64,000 bases of DNA from Hyphomicrobium sp. 12-62-95 (lineage in GTDB: Bacteria > Pseudomonadota > Alphaproteobacteria > Rhizobiales > Hyphomicrobiaceae). Of this stretch, positions 8,998-17,151 are shown piece after piece (the stretch's first letter is position 1; each line of letters begins with the position of its first letter). The stretch lies in NCBI GenBank assembly GCA_002279935.1, contig NCCZ01000002.1:186001-250000 (forward strand), read 5' to 3'. The notes below the pieces were generated by a model. The model was not told the origin of the DNA. It made no database searches and was given only the letters and a program-made list of their open reading frames with translations. The position numbers and the translations under genes were made by a program.

Positions 8998-9342
8998 TCA
9001 GTCGCTGTCGGCGCCGCGGATACCGCGGGTGGTGTAGATGACCCAGGCGCCAGCGAGGGCGGCGCTGACCAGCGCCCAGCCGACCAGGCCCTGAATGCCC
9101 CAGGTCCAGACTGCGAAAACCAGGATCCCGATGTAGCTCAGCATGACGGCCAGCGCCTTGTCCTGCTCGCGGCGCTCCTGACGCTCGGCGGCGGATTGAG
9201 CGGGGGTCTTGATCTTGGCGACTGCGGCGGGGGCGGCGATGGCGGATTCAAAGGTTTTTGGATCGTGCAGCATCTGGCGACTTTTCCCAGTTGGACACGC
9301 CCTTCGATCCGGCCTGCCCTGTTCCTCAACGGGAGCCATCAC
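8998..9342 (-). CDS. Small membrane protein, unknown
   Basis: An unrecognised protein of up to 114 residues, or about 91 if the internal ATG at 9273 (MLHDPKTF) is used. It has an alanine-rich stretch, a charged segment (SAAERQERREQDKA) and two membrane segments near residues 67-83 and 86-103, and it ends TTRGIRGADSD. The N-terminal part before residue 24 looks unlike coding sequence, so the shorter form is plausible. It is divergent from purE. No function can be proposed. Confidence 0.5.
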   Translation of the reverse strand: MMAPVEEQGRPDRRACPTGKSRQMLHDPKTFESAIAAPAAVAKIKTPAQSAAERQERREQDKALAVMLSYIGILVFAVWTWGIQGLVGWALVSAALAGAWVIYTTRGIRGADSD

Positions 9343-9500
9343 GGTACCGCTCCCAGGCTTTTAACTGTGGGGAAGTCTGATCTAGCGCAACGTGCGACCT
9401 ATGCGACCTGTCGGCACGCCGGAACTCCCCGTAGCGCTTGTAAACCCGTAAAATATCCACTAGACCCGCCGCTTTCCTGCGGGAGCTGACCGAAAGAACA

Positions 9501-9995
9501 ATGGCTAAAACCTCCCCCCTCGTCGGCATTATCATGGGTAGCCAGTCCGACTGGCCGACCATGAAGGCGGCTGCCAACATGCTGGCCGACCTCGGCGTGC
9601 CCTATGAGGCCAAGATCGTTTCGGCCCACAGGACGCCAGACCGGCTCGCGGATTACGCCAAGTCGGCTAAGGACCGGGGCTTACAGGTCATCATCGCGGG
9701 GGCGGGCGGGGCGGCGCATCTGCCGGGCATGACGGCGTCCATGACCTCGCTGCCGGTGTTGGGCGTGCCGGTTCTGACCAAGACGCTGAACGGTGTCGAC
9801 AGCCTCTATTCCATCGTCCAGATGCCGGCCGGGATTCCGGTCGGGACTCTGGCCATCGGCGAGGCTGGGGCGACCAACGCCGGGTTGCTGGCGGCGCAGA
9901 TCCTGGCTCTCCATGATGAGGCCCTGGCGGCGCGCATCGAGGCGTTCCGGGCCAAGCAGACCGCGTCGGTTGCCGAGACGCCTAAGGATGCGTGA
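9501..9995 (+). CDS. purE: N5-carboxyaminoimidazole ribonucleotide mutase
   Basis: Converts N5-CAIR, made by PurK, to CAIR in purine synthesis. The 164-residue class I PurE shows the substrate loop [13 protein letters not shown] (residues 9-21, with the serine and aspartate that hold the phosphate and ribose), SAHRTPDRL with the catalytic histidine near residue 44, and [11 protein letters not shown] near 72. It starts nine bases before the end of a short A-rich leader (GAAAGAACA). purK begins nine bases after its stop, so the two are one operon. Confidence 0.97.
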   Translation: MAKTSPLVGIIMGSQSDWPTMKAAANMLADLGVPYEAKIVSAHRTPDRLADYAKSAKDRGLQVIIAGAGGAAHLPGMTASMTSLPVLGVPVLTKTLNGVDSLYSIVQMPAGIPVGTLAIGEAGATNAGLLAAQILALHDEALAARIEAFRAKQTASVAETPKDA

Positions 9996-10004
9996 GCGTT
10001 CGCC

Positions 10005-11090
10005 ATGACCGCGCTGCCGCCCGGCTCCACCATTGGTATTCTTGGTTCGGGCCAGCTCGGGCGCATGCTGGCGCTTGCCGCTGCACGGCTCGGGTTCAAG
10101 TGTCATATCTATTCCGACGTGGCGGGGCCGGCGTTCGATGTGTGCGACGCGCATACGGTGGCGCCGTATGATGATCAAGCGGCGTTGACGGCGTTCGCCA
10201 CGTCGATCTCGGTGGCGACCTACGAGTTCGAGAACATACCGGTCGCGACGGTGGAGTTTCTCAACGCAATCGTGCCCGTGCGTCCCGGCGCCAAGGCGCT
10301 GGCGTGCGCGCAGGATCGCATCAACGAGAAGACGCTGGCGCGCCAATTAGGGGCTGAAACAGCTCCTTTTGCGCAGGTCGATAGCCGCGCGGATCTCGAC
10401 CGGGCTCTCAAGGAGATCAGCGTTCCGGCGGTGTTGAAGACGCGCCGGTTCGGCTACGACGGCAAGGGGCAGGCGAAAATTCTTACGCTGAGCGATGCGG
10501 ACGCGGCGTGGGCGGCCATGCGCGATCAGCCATCGATCCTGGAAGGTTTCGTGACGTTCGATCGCGAAGTCTCGGTGGTGGCGGCGCGGTCTCTCGATGG
10601 CGCGTTCCGGGCGTTCGAGGTGACGGAGAACGAGCACCGCAACCACATTCTGCACCGGTCGGTTGCGCCGGCGGGCATGGAGGCGGAGGCGGCCACGGAG
10701 GCTCTGGAGACCGCACGGCGGATCGCTGCGGCGCTCGACTACGTCGGCGTGTTTGCGATTGAATACTTCGTGGTGACGGCGGGTGGGCGCGAGCACGTCT
10801 ATGTCAATGAGATGGCGCCGCGGGTGCACAACTCCGGACATTGGACGATGGATGGCGCTGAGACCTCGCAATTCGAGCAGCACATTCGCGCCATTGCCGG
10901 GTGGCCGCTGGGGTCGACGCGCCTCAAGGCGGCCGGGGCGGAGATGATCAACCTGATTGGGGACGATATCCTGGCCTGGGACCGGATCGCGGCGGAGCCG
11001 GGTGCGTTCCTGCACCATTACGGCAAGACCGACGTGCGTCCTGGGCGGAAGATGGGGCACGTCAACCGGCTCAGGGCGAAGGATGCGTGA
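10005..11090 (+). CDS. purK: 5-(carboxyamino)imidazole ribonucleotide synthase
   Basis: ATP-dependent carboxylation of AIR with bicarbonate to N5-CAIR, feeding PurE. The 361 residues are the usual size for this ATP-grasp enzyme. Visible blocks are IGILGSGQLGRMLALAA (residues 8-24), TYEFENIP near 74, the ATP-binding KTRRFGYDGKGQA near 146, and the metal-binding region VNEMAPRVHNSGHWT near 268, which is diagnostic for PurK. It follows purE closely. The 195-bp gap to rpsU after it holds no feature that I can name. Confidence 0.97.
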   Translation: MTALPPGSTIGILGSGQLGRMLALAAARLGFKCHIYSDVAGPAFDVCDAHTVAPYDDQAALTAFATSISVATYEFENIPVATVEFLNAIVPVRPGAKALACAQDRINEKTLARQLGAETAPFAQVDSRADLDRALKEISVPAVLKTRRFGYDGKGQAKILTLSDADAAWAAMRDQPSILEGFVTFDREVSVVAARSLDGAFRAFEVTENEHRNHILHRSVAPAGMEAEAATEALETARRIAAALDYVGVFAIEYFVVTAGGREHVYVNEMAPRVHNSGHWTMDGAETSQFEQHIRAIAGWPLGSTRLKAAGAEMINLIGDDILAWDRIAAEPGAFLHHYGKTDVRPGRKMGHVNRLRAKDA

Positions 11091-11285
11091 GGCTCTCAGT
11101 TGTATGAGCCCGACAGGTGGTCGCGCCGGTGTTTATCCCCGGTGGAGAGATGGACAACTCGGATTTCCTTTGTTAAAAGCCGCCTCACGAAACACACCCG
11201 GGGCTGCTGGGCGAACAATCGCTCGCGGCGTCGGTTCTCGTTTTTCTTAACCAGATCAACCTGATACCAGCAGAGGTTCAGTCTC

Positions 11286-11627
11286 TTGCAAGTTCTCGTT
11301 CGCGACAACAACGTCGACCAGGCCCTCAAGGCGCTCAAGAAAAAGATGCAGCGCGAGGGTATTTTCCGTGAGATGAAGCTGCGGAACTATTTCGAAAAGC
11401 CCTCCGAAAAGAAGGCGCGTGAGAAGGCGGAAGCCGTTCGCCGCGCCCGCAAGCTGGCTCGTAAGAAGCTGCAGCGCGAAGGCCTGCTGCCGTCCAAGCC
11501 CGTCGTTGCGCGCGGCGGTCCGGGCGCTAAGGGTCCGGGTGCCGGTGGCGGCCGTTCGTCGGGCGGCGGCTTCGGCGGCGGTGGTAGCGGCGGATTTGGT
11601 GGCGGTGGTTCGTCGTTCGGCGGCTAA
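11286..11627 (+). CDS. rpsU: 30S ribosomal protein S21 with glycine-rich C-terminal tail
   Basis: The first ~70 residues ([20 protein letters not shown] onwards) are a standard bS21, the small basic protein of the 30S platform near the anti-Shine-Dalgarno region of 16S rRNA. The start is a TTG at 11286, chosen because the conserved N-terminus begins exactly there and an AGAGG site lies just upstream. The protein is 113 residues against a usual 65-80. The extra 40 or so are almost only glycine, serine, phenylalanine and alanine in GGGF/GGGS repeats, like RNA-binding or disordered tails. It is a single gene followed by a clear terminator. Confidence 0.95.
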   Translation: MQVLVRDNNVDQALKALKKKMQREGIFREMKLRNYFEKPSEKKAREKAEAVRRARKLARKKLQREGLLPSKPVVARGGPGAKGPGAGGGRSSGGGFGGGGSGGFGGGGSSFGG

Positions 11628-11653
11628 TCCAGCCTGACATCAAGTTTTCAGTT

Positions 11654-11685
11654 GGGCCGTGCGGGAAACTGCGCGGCCCTTTCTT
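11654..11685 (+). terminator. Rho-independent terminator of rpsU
   Basis: GGGCCG (11654-11659) pairs with CGGCCC (11674-11679), extended by GC pairs inside the loop and followed by TTTCTT. It lies 27 bases after the rpsU stop codon. Confidence 0.8.
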
Positions 11686-11697
11686 ATGCCCGCAGCT

Positions 11698-12537
11698 CTA
11701 GGGCGCGATAGCATTCGATCCGGCCGTTTTGGACGGGAATTGGGTGGCAAGCCAAGCGTAGATTTTATCGTAGGAGCCGAAGAGATAGTGGTCGGAATGG
11801 CCGGCGCCGGGGAACGTTGCGCGCTGGACAGGGCCTTTTAGGGCGGCGGCGACATCGGCGCTCATGGAAACGGGAATGATATCGTCGGCTTCGCCGTGGA
11901 CGATCAGCGTGGGTGCCGTGACCTTGCCGGCGAATTTGAGCGTTTCGTATCGGTCGGTCATGAGCCAACGGGCCGGCAAGTGGGGGTAGTGAAGGAAAGC
12001 AAGGTCAACGATGGAGGTGTAGGGGGCGTCGAGGATGAGGCCGGCCACGTCTTTTTCCGCTGCCACCTGAACCGCGATGCCGCTTCCGAGCGACTCGCCG
12101 TAGAGCACGATCCGGTTGGCCGAGATGCCGCTGGCGCGCACGGCTTCATAGACCTCTTTCGCATCGGCGACGTTGGCTTTTTCATTGGGCGACCCGGTGC
12201 TGCCGCCGAAGCCGCGATAGGTCATCATCACGACGCCGTAGCCATGAGTGATGTATTTGCGGATGCGCTCGGAGCGCGTGACGAACGAGCCGCCGTTGCC
12301 GTGGAAATAGAGCAATGTCGGGCGTCCCGGCTGGGCCGCACCCCACCACGTGAGTATGCGCGTGCCATCGCGCATGACCAGTTCGCGTTCGTCCACATTG
12401 GAGAGGCCGGCTTCAGCGGGCGATGTGCGGCGCGTGTCAGGCGCGTAGAGCAGGCGCTGCTGGATGGCTTGCGCGCCAAAGTGGACGAGCAGGGCGAGGG
12501 CAAGGAGGAGGCCCAGTCCTTTGAGTGCAATCATCAT
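11698..12537 (-). CDS. Membrane-anchored alpha/beta hydrolase (Bem46/ABHD13-like)
   Basis: A protein of about 279 residues with one N-terminal membrane anchor (GLGLLLALALLVHFGA), followed by a serine-hydrolase domain. The oxyanion region is LLYFHGNGGSF, then TYRGFGGSTGSP, the nucleophile elbow GESLGSG, the acid within HGEADDIIP and the histidine in GAGHSDHY. This order matches the Bem46/ABHD13 group, whose substrates are mostly unknown. A TTG at 12552 could add five residues. It is convergent with rpsU and not in an evident operon. Confidence 0.8.
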   Translation of the reverse strand: MMIALKGLGLLLALALLVHFGAQAIQQRLLYAPDTRRTSPAEAGLSNVDERELVMRDGTRILTWWGAAQPGRPTLLYFHGNGGSFVTRSERIRKYITHGYGVVMMTYRGFGGSTGSPNEKANVADAKEVYEAVRASGISANRIVLYGESLGSGIAVQVAAEKDVAGLILDAPYTSIVDLAFLHYPHLPARWLMTDRYETLKFAGKVTAPTLIVHGEADDIIPVSMSADVAAALKGPVQRATFPGAGHSDHYLFGSYDKIYAWLATQFPSKTAGSNAIAP

Positions 12538-12630
12538 CGGATGCTCGATCAATCCCGGAACTGTCGGGTTATCGCGACCTCAGACGGGCGTTGCAATCCG
12601 CAAAACCGCACGGGGACAGGAGCAGCTGTT

Positions 12631-13218
12631 TCAGCGCAGGCCTTCGGCCAGGACTGGGGGCGGAGGGGGTGTGAAGCCCGCAGGCTCGGCGATGTTTTCC
12701 TCGGAAGGATCATCGAAGCAGGCAAGCAGGCGCTGCGAGCGCAGTGGGCCCGGCAGGTGGCCAAACGCGGATCCGCGGCTCACCGCGATGTAGGGGGAAA
12801 ACGCTTCGACGTCGGCGCGCGTCAGAGAGCCGTCCTTGCGCCCGACCTTGATGGCGTAGCAGTCGGCTTCATTTTCGCTCGTCTGCGTCGGATAAAAGAC
12901 GTGGCCGAGGATGTGATGCGCGCATTCGTGGTTGAAGAAGAAGACCTGCAGTTTGTCTGGCAGCGTGTCGAGTCGACGCTTGTTCAAGGTGATGATCGGC
13001 ATGCGGTTGACGATGCGGGCATGGGCGACATCGCCCAGATCATCCATCTGGATGGAGCGAACCGTCTGGCCGCGAAAGTCGCGGCAGGTCAGTTCCTGGC
13101 CACCAAGATGGATGCGCGCTTGAAGACCGCCCGATGTATTGGCGCTGGCTGTCCCGAGGAATCCGAGACCGCATAGTGCCGCCAGAGACAACAGGACCCG
13201 CCGGGTGGCCCACTGCAT
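12631..13218 (-). CDS. Exported HExxH-type putative metallopeptidase
   Basis: A protein of about 195 residues with a signal peptide (RRVLLSLAALCGLGFLGTASA). Around the middle it has HECAHHILGH followed 16 residues later by SENEADCYAI. The first gives the zinc-binding HExxH; the second gives an ExxxD-type segment as in gluzincins such as M48, where the glutamate is the third ligand. The C-terminus is proline-rich (FTPPPPPVL). I place the start at ATG 13218, which has GGGAG at good spacing. It is shorter than known M48 enzymes, so it may be a minimal periplasmic peptidase or a degenerate relative. I do not recognise a named family. Confidence 0.6.
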   Translation of the reverse strand: MQWATRRVLLSLAALCGLGFLGTASANTSGGLQARIHLGGQELTCRDFRGQTVRSIQMDDLGDVAHARIVNRMPIITLNKRRLDTLPDKLQVFFFNHECAHHILGHVFYPTQTSENEADCYAIKVGRKDGSLTRADVEAFSPYIAVSRGSAFGHLPGPLRSQRLLACFDDPSEENIAEPAGFTPPPPPVLAEGLR

Positions 13219-13397
13219 GCACATCTCCCTCGCTGGAGGCCGCGCGGCGGCCATCTTCGCTCAGACGCTGACATGAGGCTAACGCGGATTCCCTCCGCCG
13301 TGGATCAAAAAATATGTCAGCCTTATTGCAGTGTGAAATTTGGCCGTGGATGTCGACCTAACAAAACAATTTACCGGGCTGCGAAAGGTTCCGACCC

Positions 13398-13426
13398 AAA
13401 AAAGGCCCCGCCGGTCGGGCGGGGCC
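13398..13426 (-). terminator. Rho-independent terminator of the pnt operon
   Basis: On the minus strand a nine-base stem (GGCCCCGCC, complement at 13404-13412 and 13418-13426) is followed by six T residues (complement of the A run at 13398-13403). It lies about 30 bases after the pntB stop. Confidence 0.88.
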
Positions 13427-13454
13427 TATCGTGTTCGTCAGGACCGCGAAAAGG

Positions 13455-14876
13455 TCAGCCGTGCGCCAGGGCTTTGGCGATTTCTTCGGTGACTTTCTTG
13501 GCGTCGCCGAGAACCATCACGGTGTTGTCGCGATAGAACACGGGATTGTCGATGCCGGCGTAACCCGAGGCGAGCGAGCGCTTGTTGAAGAAGACGGTAG
13601 AGGCCTTCCACACTTGCAGCACGGGCATGCCGTAGATGGGCGAGGTTTTGTCGTCTTCGGCGGCAGGGTTGACGACGTCGTTGGCGCCGATGACGTAGAC
13701 GGCGTCGGCCTGGGCGAATTCAGAGTTGATATCTTCCAGTTCGAAGACTTCGTCGTAGGGGACGTTAGCTTCGGCAAGCAGCACGTTCATGTGGCCGGGC
13801 ATACGGCCAGCGACCGGATGGATGGCGTACTTCACTTCGACGCCGGCCTTCTTCAGCTGATCGCCCATTTCGCGCAGCGCATGCTGAGCCTGGGCGACCG
13901 CCATGCCGTAGCCGGGGACGATGATAACCTTGGAGGCGTTCTTCAGGACGTAAGACGCGTCTTCGGCCGAGCCGAGCTTGACCGGCTTCTGTTCGCCGCC
14001 GCCGGCACCCGCTGCCGCCGTTTCGCCGCCGAAGCCGCCGGCGATGACGGAGAGGAACTGGCGGTTCATGCCCTTACACATGATGTAGGACAGGATGGCG
14101 CCCGAGGAGCCGACAAGCGCGCCGGTGATGATGAGTGCGATGTTGGAGAGCGTGAAGCCGATGCCTGCGGCCGCCCAGCCGGAGTAGGAGTTCAACATCG
14201 AGACGACGACGGGCATGTCGGCGCCGCCGATGGGGATGATGATGAGCACGCCGAACAGAAGGCTGGCGGCCACGATGAGCCAGAAGAGCCACGACGAGCC
14301 GCCCGACTCCATGAACCAGTAGATCAGCACGATGATGAAGATGCCGAGCGCGGCGTTGATGAGGTGGCGCAGCGGCAGGATGATGGGTTTGCCCGACATC
14401 TTGCCCGAAAGCTTGGCAAACGCGATCACAGAGCCGGTGAAAGTGATGGCACCGATGGCGACGCCGAGGGCCATTTCAAAGAGGCTGGCGGCCTTGATGC
14501 CCATCGCGGGATCAGCGGGATTTTCGAGAATGCCGAATGCTGCTGGGGCGTAGAGTGCGCCGGCGGCCACGAACACGGCCGCGAGACCCACGAGCGAGTG
14601 AAACGCCGCGACGAGTTCGGGCATCATGGTCATGGGGATTTCGCGCGCCGTCTTGGCGCCGATGAACCCGCCGATGCCGAGGCCCGCGAGGATCAGGATC
14701 CAGGAGATGAAGGAGGGCTGCGCCAGACCCAGCGTGGTCAACACAGCGATTGCCATACCGATCATGCCGAACAGGTTGCCCTGCCGCGACGTTGCCGGGC
14801 TCGAAAGACCGCGCAGGGCGAGGATGAAAAGGACACCTGCTGCGAGGTAGAGGAGGGCTGCTAAATTCGCGGACAT
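13455..14876 (-). CDS. pntB: NAD(P) transhydrogenase subunit beta
   Basis: Membrane and NADP(H)-binding subunit of the proton-driven transhydrogenase that makes NADPH from NADH. The 473 residues begin with about nine transmembrane segments carrying part of the proton channel. The soluble domain III lies near residues 290-473, with the NADP-binding fingerprint VPGYGMAVAQAQH and the family stretch YDEVFELEDIN near the end. It is last in pntAA-pntAB-pntB, all on the minus strand, and is followed by a strong terminator. Confidence 0.97.
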   Translation of the reverse strand: MSANLAALLYLAAGVLFILALRGLSSPATSRQGNLFGMIGMAIAVLTTLGLAQPSFISWILILAGLGIGGFIGAKTAREIPMTMMPELVAAFHSLVGLAAVFVAAGALYAPAAFGILENPADPAMGIKAASLFEMALGVAIGAITFTGSVIAFAKLSGKMSGKPIILPLRHLINAALGIFIIVLIYWFMESGGSSWLFWLIVAASLLFGVLIIIPIGGADMPVVVSMLNSYSGWAAAGIGFTLSNIALIITGALVGSSGAILSYIMCKGMNRQFLSVIAGGFGGETAAAGAGGGEQKPVKLGSAEDASYVLKNASKVIIVPGYGMAVAQAQHALREMGDQLKKAGVEVKYAIHPVAGRMPGHMNVLLAEANVPYDEVFELEDINSEFAQADAVYVIGANDVVNPAAEDDKTSPIYGMPVLQVWKASTVFFNKRSLASGYAGIDNPVFYRDNTVMVLGDAKKVTEEIAKALAHG

Positions 14877-14930
14877 CGGCTCACTTCCGGAACGGTATCG
14901 GGTTTATGTGGAGACAAGAACAGGCGGGGC

Positions 14931-15326
14931 TCACTTCTTGGGAGCCGGTTCCTTCTTCTTGTACATGGCAAGCATGCGGTTGGTGACGAGAAAGCCACCG
15001 AAGATGTTGATCGACGCCATCACGAGCGCGAGGAACCCGAACAGCTTGGCGAGGATGCTATCGGCTTCGGTCAGCGCCACGCCGACGGCGAGGAGTGCGC
15101 CGACCACGATCACCGAGGAGATCGCGTTGGTGACGCTCATCAGCGGCGTGTGGAGTGCTGGCGTGACCGACCAGACGACGTAGTAGCCGACGAAGACGGC
15201 AATCACGAACACCATCAGTTCGTAGACAACGGGGCTCACCGTGTCGGGGCCGCCGGCTGCAAAGGCCGCTGTGGGGGCTGCCGCAAAGAGGACGGCCAGG
15301 GCCACAAGGTTCAGAATGGAACGCAT
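14931..15326 (-). CDS. pntAB: NAD(P) transhydrogenase subunit alpha part 2
   Basis: A small membrane subunit of 131 residues, the middle piece of the split alpha chain found in alphaproteobacteria. After an N-terminal hydrophobic, signal-like segment come three membrane helices: [38 protein letters not shown] and a final one ending in [16 protein letters not shown]. The sequence [19 protein letters not shown] is strongly conserved in the family. It sits between pntAA and pntB with short gaps, as expected for one operon. Confidence 0.95.
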   Translation of the reverse strand: MRSILNLVALAVLFAAAPTAAFAAGGPDTVSPVVYELMVFVIAVFVGYYVVWSVTPALHTPLMSVTNAISSVIVVGALLAVGVALTEADSILAKLFGFLALVMASINIFGGFLVTNRMLAMYKKKEPAPKK

Positions 15327-15368
15327 CGTTTCGTCTCCTGCCCGCGCGGGACGCGGGCGTTGATAGCG

Positions 15369-16502
15369 TCAGTTTCCGGTGAGGTTGGGATGGACGATCT
15401 TGCCGTCCTTGGCGACGAGCGTGCCTTTCACGATATCGTCGTCCCAATCGATCTTCAGCGCCTTTTCCTTCTTGTCGATGAGGACTTCGAGGAAGGCGAG
15501 GAGGTTCTTGGCGTAGAGGCTCGAGGCGTTGACCGCCACCGTGCCGGCCAGATTGATCGGGCCGGCGATGGTGACGCCGCCGACATCCACGGTCTGGCCG
15601 GGGACGGTCAGTTCGCAGTTGCCGCCGCGCTCAGCGGCGAGATCGACGATGACTGAGCCCGGCTTCATGCTCTCGACCATTGCCTTGGTGATGAGGCGCG
15701 GGGCGGGGCGGCCGGGGATCAACGCGGTGGTGACCACGATGTCTTGGATCTTAATGTGGTTGGCGACCAGTTCGGCCTGCTTGGCCTGATACTCAGGCGA
15801 CATGGGCTTGGCATAGCCGGCAGCCGTCTGAGCCTGCTTGAACTCATCATCCTCGACGGCGACGAACTTGGCACCGAGCGACTGCACCTGTTCCTTCGTG
15901 GCCGGGCGAACGTCGGTCGCCGAAACGATGGCACCCATGCGGCGCGCGGTGGCGATGGCCTGAAGGCCGGCAACGCCGACACCCATGATGAAGATTTTGG
16001 CTGCAGGCACGGTGCCGGCGGCCGTCATCATCATCGGCAGCGCCTGACCGAACATCGAGGCCCCATCGACGACGGCCTTGTAGCCGGCGAGGTTGGCCTG
16101 CGAGGACAGGACGTCCATCGACTGCGCGCGGGTGATGCGCGGCATGAATTCCATCGAAAAGAGCGTGGCGCCACGGCCAGCCGCCGATTCGAGGCCCGGG
16201 CGGTCGTTGAAGGGCTCGATCATGGCGGCCACGATCGCGCCGGGCTTCAGGGCTGCCAGTTCTTCCGGCGACGGGCGGCGGACCTTCAACAGAATGTCCG
16301 CGCCGTTGATCGCGGCGGCGGCGCCATCGACGATCTCGGCACCTTGCGCTTTCAGCAGCTCATCAGAGAACCGCGAGCGCAGGCCGGCTCCCGACTGAAC
16401 TTTCACCGCCGCGCCCAGCGCGACGAGCTTCTTGACCGTTTCCGGGGACACGGCGACGCGCGGTTCGTCCGGCCCCTCCGCAGTAACAGCAATCGTGATC
16501 AT
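15369..16502 (-). CDS. pntAA: NAD(P) transhydrogenase subunit alpha part 1
   Basis: The NAD(H)-binding soluble domain of the transhydrogenase, 377 residues. It resembles alanine dehydrogenase, with the Rossmann loop IFIMGVGVAGLQAIATARRMGA near residues 165-187 (written here in part) and ATDVRPATKEQV after it. The N-terminal KEGPDEPRVAVSPE-like start (here TAEGPDEPRVAVSPETVKKL) is typical. It heads the pnt operon. A tiny cytochrome oxidase subunit IV gene lies 155 bp upstream on the same strand. Confidence 0.96.
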   Translation of the reverse strand: MITIAVTAEGPDEPRVAVSPETVKKLVALGAAVKVQSGAGLRSRFSDELLKAQGAEIVDGAAAAINGADILLKVRRPSPEELAALKPGAIVAAMIEPFNDRPGLESAAGRGATLFSMEFMPRITRAQSMDVLSSQANLAGYKAVVDGASMFGQALPMMMTAAGTVPAAKIFIMGVGVAGLQAIATARRMGAIVSATDVRPATKEQVQSLGAKFVAVEDDEFKQAQTAAGYAKPMSPEYQAKQAELVANHIKIQDIVVTTALIPGRPAPRLITKAMVESMKPGSVIVDLAAERGGNCELTVPGQTVDVGGVTIAGPINLAGTVAVNASSLYAKNLLAFLEVLIDKKEKALKIDWDDDIVKGTLVAKDGKIVHPNLTGN

Positions 16503-16657
16503 GGAGATTCCCGAATGCGCAACGCGGCCGGAGCCGCGTCACCGATTTATAAGATGACGCAGGAGGTGATCGGCGATGCCGGTCCGGCACCGCCGCCGTC
16601 GTGGGACGTTCCGCTCCGTGGGGAGGGAACGCGGCCCTTTCGTGCAGGATCTGGCCG

Positions 16658-16801
16658 TTAGACCAGGAAGTAATACATGCCGCCGAGCAGCAGAACGAGA
16701 AGGACGATGCCGACCTTTGAATAGCGCAGGAAGGCGTTATAGGTGCCGTTGTGCTGGTTGTAGTCCATGGCCGGGTGGCCCTTTGACGTATCGACGCTCA
16801 T
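16658..16801 (-). CDS. aa3-type cytochrome c oxidase subunit IV
   Basis: A 47-codon gene found by direct reading. The protein starts MSVDTSKGHPAMDYNQHNGT, continues with a charged turn (FLRYSKVG) and ends in one membrane helix (IVLLVLLLGGMYYFLV). The MDYxxHNxTYxxFxR pattern followed by a single helix is that of the bacterial aa3-oxidase subunit IV family, a small accessory chain of the terminal oxidase. The main oxidase subunits are not in the window. Its place just upstream of pntAA recurs in related genomes as I recall. The minus strand upstream of the ATG has GGGGAAGACCTCA as a possible ribosome site. Confidence 0.85.
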   Translation of the reverse strand: MSVDTSKGHPAMDYNQHNGTYNAFLRYSKVGIVLLVLLLGGMYYFLV

Positions 16802-17151
16802 TGAGGTCTTCCCCTCCCTCGCATTATTTTGGGCGTTGCCGGGCCCGGAGACCCTGTGCGTTACCTAACCTAGCCCCCGAAGCGCCGCAAGCGTGCCGCA
16901 TTCGCCCATCGCTCGTCTTTTAGGCGACGGCAGGCGGACGCACCCGGCTTTGGGTCGATTGGGGATGTGTCTCACGGAATGCTTAACGGTGACGGGACGC
17001 ATGTTGGATGATGTGACAGATGACCCTCGGCTTTGGACCGGGGGGTGTTTGTTGCGGCGATCTTATCAAGCGGCAGCCTCATTGCTGGCTTATTGGGCTG
17101 GCAGGAGGCTCGGGTTCGTGCATCGCCTTCATTCGAAACGGGATTTTTGCA
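16802..17151. other. Gap of 350 bp between divergent genes, nothing identifiable
   Basis: This should hold the promoters of the oxidase subunit IV gene (minus) and the secreted-protein pair (plus). Apart from a GCCGGGCCCGG palindrome near 16840, I find no hairpin with a T-run, tRNA, riboswitch consensus or convincing ORF. Confidence 0.4.

Noticed and set aside
7483-9489. 668-codon plus-strand ORF over the carboxynorspermidine synthase region
   Set aside because: It runs antisense to a well-conserved gene and through palindromic repeats and intergenic DNA, with an amino-acid composition typical of a shadow frame.
11091-11285. Possible small structured RNA (such as 6S RNA) between purK and rpsU
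   Set aside because: The gap is of suitable size and has some complementary GC stretches, but I could not fold a convincing long hairpin with the expected central bubble by eye.
16576-16923. Plus-strand ORF preceded by AGGAGGTGATC
   Set aside because: Despite the attractive ribosome-site match, the product is an arginine/proline-rich shadow that lies antisense to the small oxidase subunit IV gene. The latter has clear family character.
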